Source: a virus. From it: DNA of 22,436 bases. The notes beneath the pieces are model-generated. The model was not told where the DNA came from and ran no database searches. It worked only from the letters and a program-made list of their open reading frames with translations. The DNA is taken from IMG/VR virus record IMGVR_UViG_3300044638_005128, positions 1 through 22,436 of that record, one strand, 5' to 3'. Both the position numbers and the translations under genes were made by a program. Below, one piece after another: positions 7,532 through 15,454 of this stretch; the first letter of the stretch is position 1, and the number at the start of each line of letters is the position of its first letter.

Positions 7532-10500
7532 TTAACCTCGTGCTGCGTTCTTTTCAAGTTGATGCATAAGAGCGTACATGCGTTTCGCTCCGGCTCGTCT
7601 GTCGCCTTTACCTGCTCCACGAACAGCTTTGGCAGTCATTACGAATTCGCCGTCAGACAGCATTGCAGGGATTGAATCAGAGGTCGCGGTCCCCGGACCG
7701 TCAATTTGACCATTGCGTCGAGGATAACCTCCCTGAGCCAATCCTGCAATACCGCCCATGTTCATAAACTTAGCTGGAACAGACGTAACTTCCTGTTTGT
7801 CTTGTGGCAAAGTAGGCATTACACGCTGTACTCCGGGAAGTGTGTAATTTACATCGGGAATGGTTGTGATCCCCCCTGTTACTGTATCGGGCACTGCAGG
7901 TGTTCCCTTGCGCGTGCTTAATTCACCTAATGGGCCGGTAGGCGACAAGTAGGAGCTCAGGGCGTTAGCATTGTTATAGGTCTGTGCTACAGGCGCGGGG
8001 GCCGCGATTGGTGTACGAGCGCCCGTGGCTGGGTCAACCTTATAGTTGCCCAAAATGGCTTCATTCTTAGCGTTGTAATACCGAGTAATTACCTCTGGCA
8101 GTCCTAAACCAGAAGCAACTGCATATTTCTGGGGAGTAATGCCACTCACATCCATGCCCGCAGCTATTTGCAGATCATCAATTGCGGGATACGACCCAGT
8201 TCCGCCGGTAGGCATTTGTGTGCCGCCTACCGTTGTTTTTGGCATTGTTTTTATACCACCCGGGGCTAAGTTAAAACCGGCGGTATTGGAAAACACAGTG
8301 GAAGTTCCAGTTGGGATAACAGTGGCGAGCTTAGTGGGAGAGGCTGTACCAAACTTAACGCCCTGCCCTGTCATGGAAGACAAATCCGCATCAGTCAAAC
8401 CAAATTTAGTTTTAATGTAATCAAAGTTGGTGTTATAACTAGCCAGCAAACCGTTTAACAAATTGATGTCGCCTGCGACGAAGGCGTTATACATCGCCTC
8501 ATCTGCTGCGCTGTATTTTTCGCCGGTTGGGCTTAATACAGTATCTCTAGCGTTTATGGTTGTTGTGCCCGCAGGTGGAGTATAAAAATCAACACCTTCG
8601 CGCTGATCAATCCACGCTATATCGGCAGCCGGCAAATTAAAACGTGTTTGAATCTCGTCCGCCGTTACTTTGTTGTCTGTAATAAGTTGGTTGACTTTAG
8701 CTGAATCGCCCGCTTTGTAAGCATCGTATATTTGTTTATCTACGCCACCACCAAGGTAGTAATGCATGGGCATTGCATCAGCAATACCACCCTCAGCAAA
8801 ACGCTCAGGCATGGCATCAACAATACCGCCTGTTGCCATGCCGGGGGGCTTTCTTAAAGAGCCGTCGTAGTACTGCACACCGGGCATGTTTTGCACATAA
8901 AAGCGATAAGGGTTATCCCTCATCAGTGATTCTGATGAGCCGGGGCCGCCTTTGAGCATTTTGCTTGTGTCGGATTCTTGGATAGGACGTGGGCTAAAAC
9001 CACCCATTAAGCCTAATGTGCCAAGGCCTACTGCAGTCATTGGACCGTAAGTAGACACAATACCGGGAGAAGCTGCTTTATACGCGTTTTGATATGCCGC
9101 TTCCTTCATGGCCGGCGTTGCATCAGGAATGCGCGCTGCCAGATCCGTAACAGCCTTGGCCCCTGCTTCTTGAGCCGCGGGCATGCCAGCTTGCTGAATG
9201 CCAGTGGGAGAGAGGTTGTTTCTGTAGAAATCTTTAGCGCTATCAAAAAAACTAGGCTGCTGGTTAGACATAATCCCTGTTTTGTCAAACGCGCCGGGGA
9301 ACTGCGTACCATCCATTGGAGTACCAATAGAAGGAGCAATTGCATTTCCTGTCGAAGCACTTGTCATGGCAGGAGGCTGCGTGTTAATAGGGGGAGCCAC
9401 TGCATTACCACTGGTCGCAGTTGCAGCACTTGCATCTACAGGGGGAGCCACGGAGCCCATGGCTGTGTTGCTCAATGGCGCTTCACCAAACGCACCATAA
9501 TTTGTAGTGGTAGGCGCAAAAGGATTTGCTGCGTTCTGTGTTACTACTGCGCCGTTAGGCATGGTAACTTGCTCACCCACGTTGCCTACTGACAATTTTT
9601 TAGCGGCAAACGCCGAATCTCCTGCACCCGCAGTGGTGTCTCCAACTGCTGAATTAGGATTGTAAAATGCTTCAGGATTAGTTTTATATAATTCCCCGGC
9701 ATATGCTTCGCGTGCCGCGTTTGACGTAGCGTTATCCGTCAATGCCCCCTGAGCCGTGTATTCAGGGAAAGGAGGAGGTGTAACCGCCCCAGTAAACTTG
9801 TCAATTTGACCACCAATAGTGGTTGGACCTGTATAACTACCGGCAGCAAACGCATCTGTACCACTAAAAGCACCTGCAGCACCGGCTGTTGCGCCAGCGG
9901 TCAAACCACCCACAGCACCTGCTTTCAACGCGTCTTTTAAATTGCCACCAGCAAGAAGAGTAGAGCCAGCACTGCCCACAAAACCACTGACCGCGGCTAC
10001 CGCAGCAGTAGACGTAGCGCCCATAAAAGTAGCAGCAGCAGGGCCTAAGAAGAAGCCGAGGGCCACGGTTGTGACAATACGGCCCACGGTGCTATTTGCA
10101 AAGCTTTTAACGGCTCTGCCCACAGACTTAAACGCGTTGCCAATCTCTTTAAACAAATTAAAGAACTCAGGCAAACCTGTGTCAGGGTTAATCGTGCCGC
10201 TACCGCCTTTGCGGCGCAGCATGCGTGCTTCGGCAGGGGTAATGTGGGCCAACATGGTGTCGCCATTACGGCCATAGTCAGCAATAGCCTTGGCTACAGG
10301 CTTGAGTTCAGCAATACCGCCTTTGGCAAAAGCCTGCACACCCGCGGGCTCACCAATCATCTGGTCCACAGCCATGTTCAACGCAGCAAAGAATTGGGGA
10401 TCAAACTGCTCTGGCAAGATTTCGTCAGGCGCGCCCATTTCCTTGTACTTGGCACGAATCTCGGCGTACTGCTCAGGATTAGCCAGAATCTCATCCACCA

Positions 10501-10735
10501 TGTTGTTGAGCAACTCAAGCGCCTCTGGGGGCATCTCAATCTGCTCTAACGCAGACCTAAACGCAGCAACTTCCTCTGGAGCAGCCTGCTCCGCACCCGC
10601 CAACATTTCGTCGCCAAATTCCTTTGGAGACACGGTTTGACGCATCTGCTCATACACCGCCATCGTATTAGGATCGGCAAAAGGGTTTGCGCCTTCTTGT
10701 GGCATCTCTTGGGCGGTTTGGGGTGCTGTAGCCAT
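7532..10735 (-). CDS. Large modular virion protein with membrane-like and repeat segments (1067 aa)
   Basis: AAGGAA lies 5 nt before the ATG. Order of segments: acidic helical N-terminus (1-135); a recurring phage motif, FAKGGIAEL to GRNGDTMLAHITPAEA and GSGTINPDTGLPEFF (136-192); an amphipathic segment then a Gly/Ala hydrophobic stretch (about 217-290) that could span or disrupt a membrane; a long Ala/Pro/Thr-rich low-complexity middle; short repeats (GGIVDAMPERFAEGGIADAMP); two copies of a roughly 55-residue domain (DNA 8576-8740 and 8336-8503); and a C-terminus with GPGTATSDSIPAMLSDGEF, a motif also seen at the ends of tape-measure and virion proteins. The function is not certain. It may be the length-determining or ejection protein of a short-tailed phage. 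It is the first of the four large genes, preceded by the jelly-roll fibre. Confidence 0.6.
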   Translation of the reverse strand: MATAPQTAQEMPQEGANPFADPNTMAVYEQMRQTVSPKEFGDEMLAGAEQAAPEEVAAFRSALEQIEMPPEALELLNNMVDEILANPEQYAEIRAKYKEMGAPDEILPEQFDPQFFAALNMAVDQMIGEPAGVQAFAKGGIAELKPVAKAIADYGRNGDTMLAHITPAEARMLRRKGGSGTINPDTGLPEFFNLFKEIGNAFKSVGRAVKSFANSTVGRIVTTVALGFFLGPAAATFMGATSTAAVAAVSGFVGSAGSTLLAGGNLKDALKAGAVGGLTAGATAGAAGAFSGTDAFAAGSYTGPTTIGGQIDKFTGAVTPPPFPEYTAQGALTDNATSNAAREAYAGELYKTNPEAFYNPNSAVGDTTAGAGDSAFAAKKLSVGNVGEQVTMPNGAVVTQNAANPFAPTTTNYGAFGEAPLSNTAMGSVAPPVDASAATATSGNAVAPPINTQPPAMTSASTGNAIAPSIGTPMDGTQFPGAFDKTGIMSNQQPSFFDSAKDFYRNNLSPTGIQQAGMPAAQEAGAKAVTDLAARIPDATPAMKEAAYQNAYKAASPGIVSTYGPMTAVGLGTLGLMGGFSPRPIQESDTSKMLKGGPGSSESLMRDNPYRFYVQNMPGVQYYDGSLRKPPGMATGGIVDAMPERFAEGGIADAMPMHYYLGGGVDKQIYDAYKAGDSAKVNQLITDNKVTADEIQTRFNLPAADIAWIDQREGVDFYTPPAGTTTINARDTVLSPTGEKYSAADEAMYNAFVAGDINLLNGLLASYNTNFDYIKTKFGLTDADLSSMTGQGVKFGTASPTKLATVIPTGTSTVFSNTAGFNLAPGGIKTMPKTTVGGTQMPTGGTGSYPAIDDLQIAAGMDVSGITPQKYAVASGLGLPEVITRYYNAKNEAILGNYKVDPATGARTPIAAPAPVAQTYNNANALSSYLSPTGPLGELSTRKGTPAVPDTVTGGITTIPDVNYTLPGVQRVMPTLPQDKQEVTSVPAKFMNMGGIAGLAQGGYPRRNGQIDGPGTATSDSIPAMLSDGEFVMTAKAVRGAGKGDRRAGAKRMYALMHQLEKNAARG
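8336..8740 (-). repeat. Diverged tandem duplication of a ~55-residue domain inside the 1067-aa protein
   Basis: Copy 1 (8576-8740) begins DKQIYDAYKAGD and ends EGVDFYTP. Copy 2 (about 8336-8503) begins DEAMYNAFVAGD and ends QGVKFGTA. Both share the pattern (I/M)Y(D/N)A(Y/F)xAGD, a central (I)xT(R/K)F(N/G)L followed by (A)AD, then GV(D/K)F. The copies are about 237 nt apart and diverged at DNA level, so this is an old protein-domain duplication, not a recent DNA repeat. A weaker third copy may follow near 8100. Confidence 0.6.
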
Positions 10736-10771
10736 GTCAGTTCCTTGGGAAAAGGTATTTGTTCAATTGTA

Positions 10772-11458
10772 TTAGGTTGGCAGCGCTGAGACAAATGTTA
10801 TTGACCCGATTGCTGATGGGACTGCCGGATATGCCATGGGGCTTGTTTGGGCGGCGCGGTAGTCAATGTAGATGCCTTTTGCCCCGCCGGAGGTGGCCGC
10901 TTGATCTGTGCCCCACCACAAACCTACAGTGTTTCCTTGTTTCAGCGTAAAAACGACTTCGGAATACCCGCAAACAAAGTTTGGAAGTAGCGCACTTTTT
11001 CGGGCTTGTAGGGTAAAAACAGTTGTTGAATTTGGCACGTCGGCAGCGGAGGTGGAGCCGTCTATACGTAACCAAACAATAGCATCATGAATGGCGTTGT
11101 CGTTATTGGCAAACTGAAGGCTGTAAGTTATTTTGTAGATGCCCGGAACCTGCGCCGTGGCCGTACTGTTTGCATTTAGCGTAAACCCCGTGCCGGCATC
11201 TAACGAATCCCACTGAACTATGGTTGGCGTATTAGCCGCTGTTGCATATTGAACCGCGCTGTACGATGCAGCAATATGGGGGAACGCAATGTACTTACCC
11301 CCATCTGGGCCAAACAACTCACTAAATGCATTTTGTAACTGGTTAAAGTACAAACGCAAAACGTTTGTAAATTGATCTTGATAGCGGCGCTCGTAGTCAT
11401 CCGTTGCCAACGGCAAGTTAGGCGGTGCGGGAGTAAAGACCCTGTTCTTGGATGTCAT
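10772..11458 (-). CDS. Putative jelly-roll (TNF/C1q-like) head or tail fibre protein (228 aa)
   Basis: The start overlaps the stop of the stabilisation gene by one base (TGATG), so the two are translationally coupled. Residues 1-55 hold a Pro-rich leader and an amphipathic helix (DDYERRYQDQFTNVLRLYF), which fits a trimerising or virion-anchoring stem. Residues about 58-225 are beta-rich with the alternating pattern of TNF/C1q-like jelly rolls: GTGFTLNANSTATAQVPGIY then a hydrophobic strand, AIVWLRIDG, and a Gly/Trp strand, GNTVGLWW. C1q/TNF-type trimers are known as head fibres and receptor-binding tips in phages. The fold is inferred from strand pattern, not from a profile search. It probably decorates the virion or binds a surface ligand. 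Confidence 0.6.
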   Translation of the reverse strand: MTSKNRVFTPAPPNLPLATDDYERRYQDQFTNVLRLYFNQLQNAFSELFGPDGGKYIAFPHIAASYSAVQYATAANTPTIVQWDSLDAGTGFTLNANSTATAQVPGIYKITYSLQFANNDNAIHDAIVWLRIDGSTSAADVPNSTTVFTLQARKSALLPNFVCGYSEVVFTLKQGNTVGLWWGTDQAATSGGAKGIYIDYRAAQTSPMAYPAVPSAIGSITFVSALPT

Positions 11459-13578
11459 CAGCGTCTACCGTCCTGACGAATATCGATACGAGGCGCACCG
11501 ATCTGCCATGCTGTATTGATCTGGTTGGAGGAGATCTTGAAGATCATCTGACGTCCACGCAAGCGGGTGTAGATCTGCCCTGTGAACTCTTCCGTGATCA
11601 CATAGGTAGAACTACTTGCTACAGGCGCACCAGCAGAACTTGTTGAGCCCGAACCAGAGTTGGACAAGCCATACAGCGTCATGGTCAAGGTAGGTACAAC
11701 CGCTTCAGGGGAATTGGTTGAATTTTGGAACGTCAAGTCTGGCAACATGCGCCAAACAAAACCAAAATTGTGGCCGTCGCCAATGTCAAACTCAGAGGAC
11801 GAAATATACGCCTCTAGCGCAACCGTTGTAGCGGTTTCGTTGTTGTTCAGTCCCTGCTCGTGGTTGACCAGATTCCCTGTCTTTGTCACGTCGTCGTAGA
11901 TTGCACCAATTGGATAATCACGCAGGCCAGAATCCAACCACGCACTGCGCTCCATCGTGCCGTAATACCAGATTCTCTCCAAATAGTTGTAGATCACATA
12001 GCGATCATTTTTAGTGGAGTCGGCTGACGGATAGAACCACCATACCTCGTTAAATCCTTCGTTCGTGCCACACGTTACTTGCAAAGACTGCAAGGGGTTG
12101 TAGTCTTGGAAGATGAAACGACGCAGGTCGCAATTAAGCGTCTGCACACGGCCGTCATACTGGTAGAACTTATCTACGCCCATCCAATAAATAATGCCGG
12201 AAGCGATGACCGCAGCATTGGGACCAACAATTGAAATGTTGTCACCAAGAAGCTGCGTTCCCCACACAAAAGGAGGGCCAAGATATTGGAGCGAATAGAC
12301 GGCTGAATCGGTGAATACCACAATCTCTTGACGAGCTTGGACAGCGGTAACAATTTCTGATCCGTGGGACAAGCGAACACTGCCTGCCTGATTGGTGGCT
12401 GTCGGGGTCCAGTTGTACGGATCATCCTGATTGGACCAACGTATCAACATTGGATCCATTGACACGCTGCCATAGTCATTGCAGCCCATTGTAAGAATAA
12501 ATCGTGAGGTATCCGATACCGTTATATTGTTCTGCTTAACAGGAACATCCACGATCAACGATACATAAACACCGGTTCCCGTAGAAGAGGTGTTGATGAG
12601 GTTGCCCGCGCCATCTATTAAATTAGACGTCAAACCGCTTACATTGAAAACATAATAGTTTGTAGCCGCAGAAATGCCCGTGGGCAACGAAGTAGTGGCC
12701 GCAAACTGCAGTGCCGCACCCTCTGTAAACCCAACAGTGGATGTCATGACCGTTGGCGAGGCGTTAGTGAATGTCACCGTTCCACCCAAAGAATTAAGCA
12801 GCACGCCGCGTGCTGTCAATCCTCCAGAAGCTTCCCAGTAATACAGGCCCCCGCCCCGCGGACCAAAAACAAGGTCTTCACCATAATTTATCTGGTTCCA
12901 CAATTGGATGTAAAAAAGAGTGGTAGATGTCGTATTACCCCATGTGGACCCTGATTGATTCCAGCTTCCCGCGCTCCAGCCGGTTAGTGGAATCTGACTA
13001 GCAGGACCTACATTGACTTGATATGCCGCAGTAACTGTTCCGCCCACAGGAGAGTTGCTCTGGTCCGTGGCGTTTGGCACTGAATTGATGACAATCGTAT
13101 AGGTGTTAACGTTGATAACAGTAACTTGAAATTCTCTATTAAAGTCGTTTGCGCTGATATTTCCGCTGGGGTAGGTAATGGTGGCCCCGCTGAAAGTCAC
13201 AAAATCCCCAGTTCCGCACCCATGGCTTGCGTCTGTGACAGTCACGGTAGTACTGCCGTTCACCACGGCAAACGGATTGGTCAGTGTTGCTGTTTCGCGG
13301 ATCGGAGTGATGTCGTAATAAGCCCCGCCGCTTTCAATGTAGAACTTGAGATTGGTGCCTACACCGATCAGGTTGTTAAACCCAAGTGTTACCCAGTTCC
13401 ATAGAGAACGGCACACGCCTTTAAATGTATTGGACGTAATCCGCTGCCACCCGCCAAGCACTTCTGGTGTGCCTTGACGAAAACGGATTTTGTCGCACTC
13501 GGACCAGCCGCCTTCCGTGGTGTATCGAGTGTTCTCCCGGTTGACGCCCGGCTTCAGAAGGATTTTTTGTAATGGCAT
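11458..13578 (-). CDS. Phage stabilisation / tail accessory protein, P22 gp10-like (706 aa)
   Basis: AGGA lies about 7 nt upstream of ATG. The N-terminus, from LKPGVNRENTRYTTEGGW through CDKIRFRQGTPE to GGWQRI, is a conserved opening I recognise from stabilisation-type proteins of uncultured podovirus-like phages. Residues about 60-380 are beta-rich with many Gly, Thr and Asn. Residues about 395-560 carry propeller-like strands (EIVVFTDSAVYSLQYLG, YWMGVDKFYQYDGR, NEVWWFYPS). P22 gp10 (known) is a tail accessory factor that plugs and stabilises the portal after packaging and is built as a beta-propeller assembly; at 472 aa it is shorter than this protein. It lies directly after the endolysin gene and is coupled to the jelly-roll fibre. 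The assignment supports a short-tailed virion. Confidence 0.7.
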   Translation of the reverse strand: MPLQKILLKPGVNRENTRYTTEGGWSECDKIRFRQGTPEVLGGWQRITSNTFKGVCRSLWNWVTLGFNNLIGVGTNLKFYIESGGAYYDITPIRETATLTNPFAVVNGSTTVTVTDASHGCGTGDFVTFSGATITYPSGNISANDFNREFQVTVINVNTYTIVINSVPNATDQSNSPVGGTVTAAYQVNVGPASQIPLTGWSAGSWNQSGSTWGNTTSTTLFYIQLWNQINYGEDLVFGPRGGGLYYWEASGGLTARGVLLNSLGGTVTFTNASPTVMTSTVGFTEGAALQFAATTSLPTGISAATNYYVFNVSGLTSNLIDGAGNLINTSSTGTGVYVSLIVDVPVKQNNITVSDTSRFILTMGCNDYGSVSMDPMLIRWSNQDDPYNWTPTATNQAGSVRLSHGSEIVTAVQARQEIVVFTDSAVYSLQYLGPPFVWGTQLLGDNISIVGPNAAVIASGIIYWMGVDKFYQYDGRVQTLNCDLRRFIFQDYNPLQSLQVTCGTNEGFNEVWWFYPSADSTKNDRYVIYNYLERIWYYGTMERSAWLDSGLRDYPIGAIYDDVTKTGNLVNHEQGLNNNETATTVALEAYISSSEFDIGDGHNFGFVWRMLPDLTFQNSTNSPEAVVPTLTMTLYGLSNSGSGSTSSAGAPVASSSTYVITEEFTGQIYTRLRGRQMIFKISSNQINTAWQIGAPRIDIRQDGRR

Positions 13579-13586
13579 CGGCAGTC

Positions 13587-14063
13587 CTAGGATAGAAACA
13601 AGGCCCGCTCGTCGATGCGACGCTTTTGCAGCCCTTTGAGAATTTTACCCCCCGCCATGCAATACTTCAAGAGTTCTTCTGCTGCGCCTTCCATATCACC
13701 ACGCAATACCTTTTGACGCATGGTTGACCTTTGTAAAGTACCTAGGCCAACGTTGAAAGAAAAGGATACCAGCGCATCAAACTGTCCTTGAGTAAGAGGC
13801 ACAGGACAATAAGTAGCCACTCCCTTCTCAAAGCGAGCAAGATCGGCCCTAAGTATTTCATCGACTTCCTCCATGCTGTGCTTACGCATAGCTTCTGCGG
13901 GTGGTGTAAACGCATCCCGCTGGTCTATCTTTAACTTGCCCTGCTCTGGAAACATGACATGCCCAACGCCCACAGTCCACAACTTTGCGGGACATTTATA
14001 CGGGTTCTGCCGCACACCTTCATGGTGGCGGATCATGTGCAGGCACTTTTCTGAGATGTTCAT
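13587..14063 (-). CDS. Endolysin, GH24 T4-type lysozyme (158 aa)
   Basis: This enzyme cleaves the beta-1,4 bond between MurNAc and GlcNAc in peptidoglycan. The catalytic pattern E-8-(D/C)-5-T is complete: E15 in HHEG, C24 in place of the T4 Asp20, and T30 in the WTVGVGH motif (29-35). Cys at the second position is known in several lambdoid endolysins. The C-terminal lobe has the GH24 hallmark QGQFDALVSFSFNVGLG (about 113-129) and KRRIDERALFL at the end. There is no N-terminal signal or SAR segment, so it should depend on a holin. The start overlaps the stop of the GTA-type holin by 4 nt (ATGA). Length matches the family (150-165 aa). Confidence 0.93.
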   Translation of the reverse strand: MNISEKCLHMIRHHEGVRQNPYKCPAKLWTVGVGHVMFPEQGKLKIDQRDAFTPPAEAMRKHSMEEVDEILRADLARFEKGVATYCPVPLTQGQFDALVSFSFNVGLGTLQRSTMRQKVLRGDMEGAAEELLKYCMAGGKILKGLQKRRIDERALFLS

Positions 14064-14575
14064 TTACCAAACGCCCGACCACCAAAGTGGAACGCAATGA
14101 TTGAGGCAAACAAGGCTTGGGTTTCTGTGTCCCACAGCATCTCTAACAAGTCGTTAAAGGGGACGGACATATAGTATCCATACCAGAAGCCCCCAATATC
14201 CACAAACACTAATAGAAAGAAGAAGCCATAGGTAATGACAGGTCTAACACTCGCTCGTAGGTTTTTCATCCATGTTGAAGTCCCCTCGTTTAAACTTGCG
14301 TCATGGGCGTAGATTGCCTGCATCTCGGCTTGCTGTGCGCCTATCAATACTTGAGCAGTGTTAGCCGCGCTCTCTGTTGCCAGTTGGTCTGACCTGATAT
14401 GTTCTATCCGTTCCTGCGCTTCAAAGCCTGCTTTACGAAGTTCTAACTCACGCTCAATCTGTAGCCTAGCCAAAGCCAACTCATGGGCTTTATCTTGCTG
14501 GCCTTGGAAGAACTCCAAAAGCTTGGGCAGGCCGCCCATCAGGAACGAGATCAGGGTTGAGAGAAGAGTTAGCAT
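14060..14575 (-). CDS. Holin, 3TM / GTA-holin type (171 aa)
   Basis: Residues 2-23 are a hydrophobic N-terminal segment (LLSTLISFLMGGLPKLLEFF). Residues 25-95 form a highly charged helix (ERELELRKAGFEAQER) that looks like a coiled coil. Residues about 110-137 begin LRASVRPVITYG and make a strong TM helix, and the protein ends with a third hydrophobic stretch, FASIIAFHFGGRAFGK. The RP before the TM and the C-terminal GGR..K are signatures of the GTA-type 3TM holin family (PF11351, from memory). It would permeabilise the inner membrane and release the SAR-less endolysin encoded directly downstream. It overlaps its upstream neighbour by 7 nt and the endolysin by 4 nt. Confidence 0.8.
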   Translation of the reverse strand: MLTLLSTLISFLMGGLPKLLEFFQGQQDKAHELALARLQIERELELRKAGFEAQERIEHIRSDQLATESAANTAQVLIGAQQAEMQAIYAHDASLNEGTSTWMKNLRASVRPVITYGFFFLLVFVDIGGFWYGYYMSVPFNDLLEMLWDTETQALFASIIAFHFGGRAFGK

Positions 14576-14838
14576 TTGCCATCCTTTTTAGAGTCTTCAT
14601 TTTGCATGAGTTTGATACCAGACAGGAACCCAATCATGCCGCCGATAAGAGTAGAAAAAGCGGGTGAAATCATTTTGAAAATCTCGGCGTTGTCCACCTC
14701 CTTGGCCCAAAGACCCAACATAAAGGCGGTTACCATAGCCAATACGGAGATACACAGGGTTGTGCTTACCATTAGCGTGACGTACAGGGTCAGCTTTTCC
14801 TTGGTGTCCCGTATCGGTTCTTGCGGTTTCTTGGTCAT
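14569..14838 (-). CDS. Small two-TM membrane protein, holin or antiholin candidate (89 aa)
   Basis: The charged N-terminus (MTKKPQEPIRDTKEKLT) is followed by a TM helix at about 17-44 (LYVTLMVSTTLCISVLAM and on) and a second at about 56-77 (ISPAFSTLIGGMIGFLSGI), then a charged tail ending KKDGKC. Size, two helices and charged termini match class II holins. Since a 3TM-type holin follows at once, this may be a second holin or an antagonist. The start is preceded by no good Shine-Dalgarno and overlaps the upstream stop by 4 nt, so translation is probably coupled. Topology with both ends in the cytoplasm is inferred. Confidence 0.65.
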   Translation of the reverse strand: MTKKPQEPIRDTKEKLTLYVTLMVSTTLCISVLAMVTAFMLGLWAKEVDNAEIFKMISPAFSTLIGGMIGFLSGIKLMQNEDSKKDGKC

Positions 14839-15074
14839 ACGTATTTGTCAAAATGTTTTGTGTTGTTAAAAATTTCTAACTCAATCGTGTTTTGCCTTGC
14901 CCGTTTGTTGTACAACTCAATCTCAAGTGCATCAACTGCTTTGTTTACCTTCTCGGCTTCTACAGCCTGTTTGTACTCAGCCTCCAACCGTTCCGCCCTA
15001 CGCTCCGAAGCTATTGCTCGGACATCGTATGGAGAGGGGAACACAAACGGAAACCATTTGCGAAGCTGAATCAT
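14835..15074 (-). CDS. Small coiled-coil protein in the lysis region (79 aa), unknown function
   Basis: A short aromatic N-terminus, MIQLRKWFPFVFPSPYD, is followed by an almost uninterrupted charged helix (residues about 20-70; ERRAERLEAEYKQAVEAEKV) with Glu, Lys, Arg and Ala in a heptad-like spacing. The hydrophobic WFPFVF patch is too short for a membrane span. It overlaps both neighbours by 4 nt (ATGA), so it is translated with the lysis genes. A role similar to the periplasmic coiled coil of an inner-membrane spanin would fit the position, but the membrane anchor is missing. I do not assign a function. Confidence 0.65.
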   Translation of the reverse strand: MIQLRKWFPFVFPSPYDVRAIASERRAERLEAEYKQAVEAEKVNKAVDALEIELYNKRARQNTIELEIFNNTKHFDKYV

Positions 15075-15358
15075 TTCTTTTCACGTTTAATCGCTTCTTC
15101 ATAACCGCGCAAAATTAAAGATCGGGCTTCTGCCGAATCTGCTGTACCCGCCCACATAGGCAGGTTGTTCCAAATCACCACATAATCTTCTGATTTGCAG
15201 TAGGACGCATTGTTTTTCAGCCAAGCAATCATTTGCTGATGGCGCTCGGATGGGTTGTGGATTGTGTAGCCAATTCCATAGAACTCGCGCACATGGCAAC
15301 CATTCTTGGCTACGGCTCCAACTAGCCCCAATAACAATAACAGAATGAGCCAACGCAT
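15071..15358 (-). CDS. Small exported or membrane-anchored protein (95 aa), unknown function
   Basis: The N-terminus MRWLILLLLLGLVGAVA is a strong signal peptide or anchor, followed by KNGC. The exact lipobox spacing is poor (Lys-Asn-Gly before Cys21), so lipidation is doubtful. The mature part has two cysteines (C21, C54) that could form a disulfide, the conserved-looking YGIGYTIHNPSERHQQMIAW, and VIWNNLPMWAGTADSAEAR before a basic tail (KREKK). I recognise this architecture from lysis regions of uncultured aquatic phages, where it is uncharacterised. Its neighbours suggest a periplasmic or outer-membrane step in lysis, such as a spanin partner. A TGA TGA pair lies directly before the ATG. 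Confidence 0.65.
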   Translation of the reverse strand: MRWLILLLLLGLVGAVAKNGCHVREFYGIGYTIHNPSERHQQMIAWLKNNASYCKSEDYVVIWNNLPMWAGTADSAEARSLILRGYEEAIKREKK

Positions 15359-15361
15359 TCA

Positions 15362-15454
15362 TCACACCAAAGTCCATGCAATTATGTACGTGCCAAAGAT
15401 GACAAAGGCCACAAGACAGGCTGCGGCAATGAATGCTTCAGCCCAGTCCCACAT
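15362..15454 (-). CDS. Single-TM micropeptide (30 aa) in the lysis region
   Basis: The ATG at 15452-15454 shares its last base with the TGA of the kinase gene (TGATG), and the peptide ends at TGA 15362-15364, just before the next gene. It begins MWDWAEAFIAAACL and continues as one hydrophobic helix (VAFVIFGTYIIAW) that fills nearly the whole peptide. It bridges an otherwise unexplained 95-base gap, and both junctions match the coupling style of the operon. Tiny TM peptides in lysis cassettes are often holin regulators or accessory holins, but no family is recognised. Confidence rests on junctions and composition. Confidence 0.6.
   Translation of the reverse strand: MWDWAEAFIAAACLVAFVIFGTYIIAWTLV

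Noticed and set aside
15295-15358. Lipoprotein signal in the 95-aa lysis-region protein
   Set aside because: A Cys follows the hydrophobic segment, but the preceding Lys-Asn-Gly does not match a usual lipobox, so I call only a signal or anchor.
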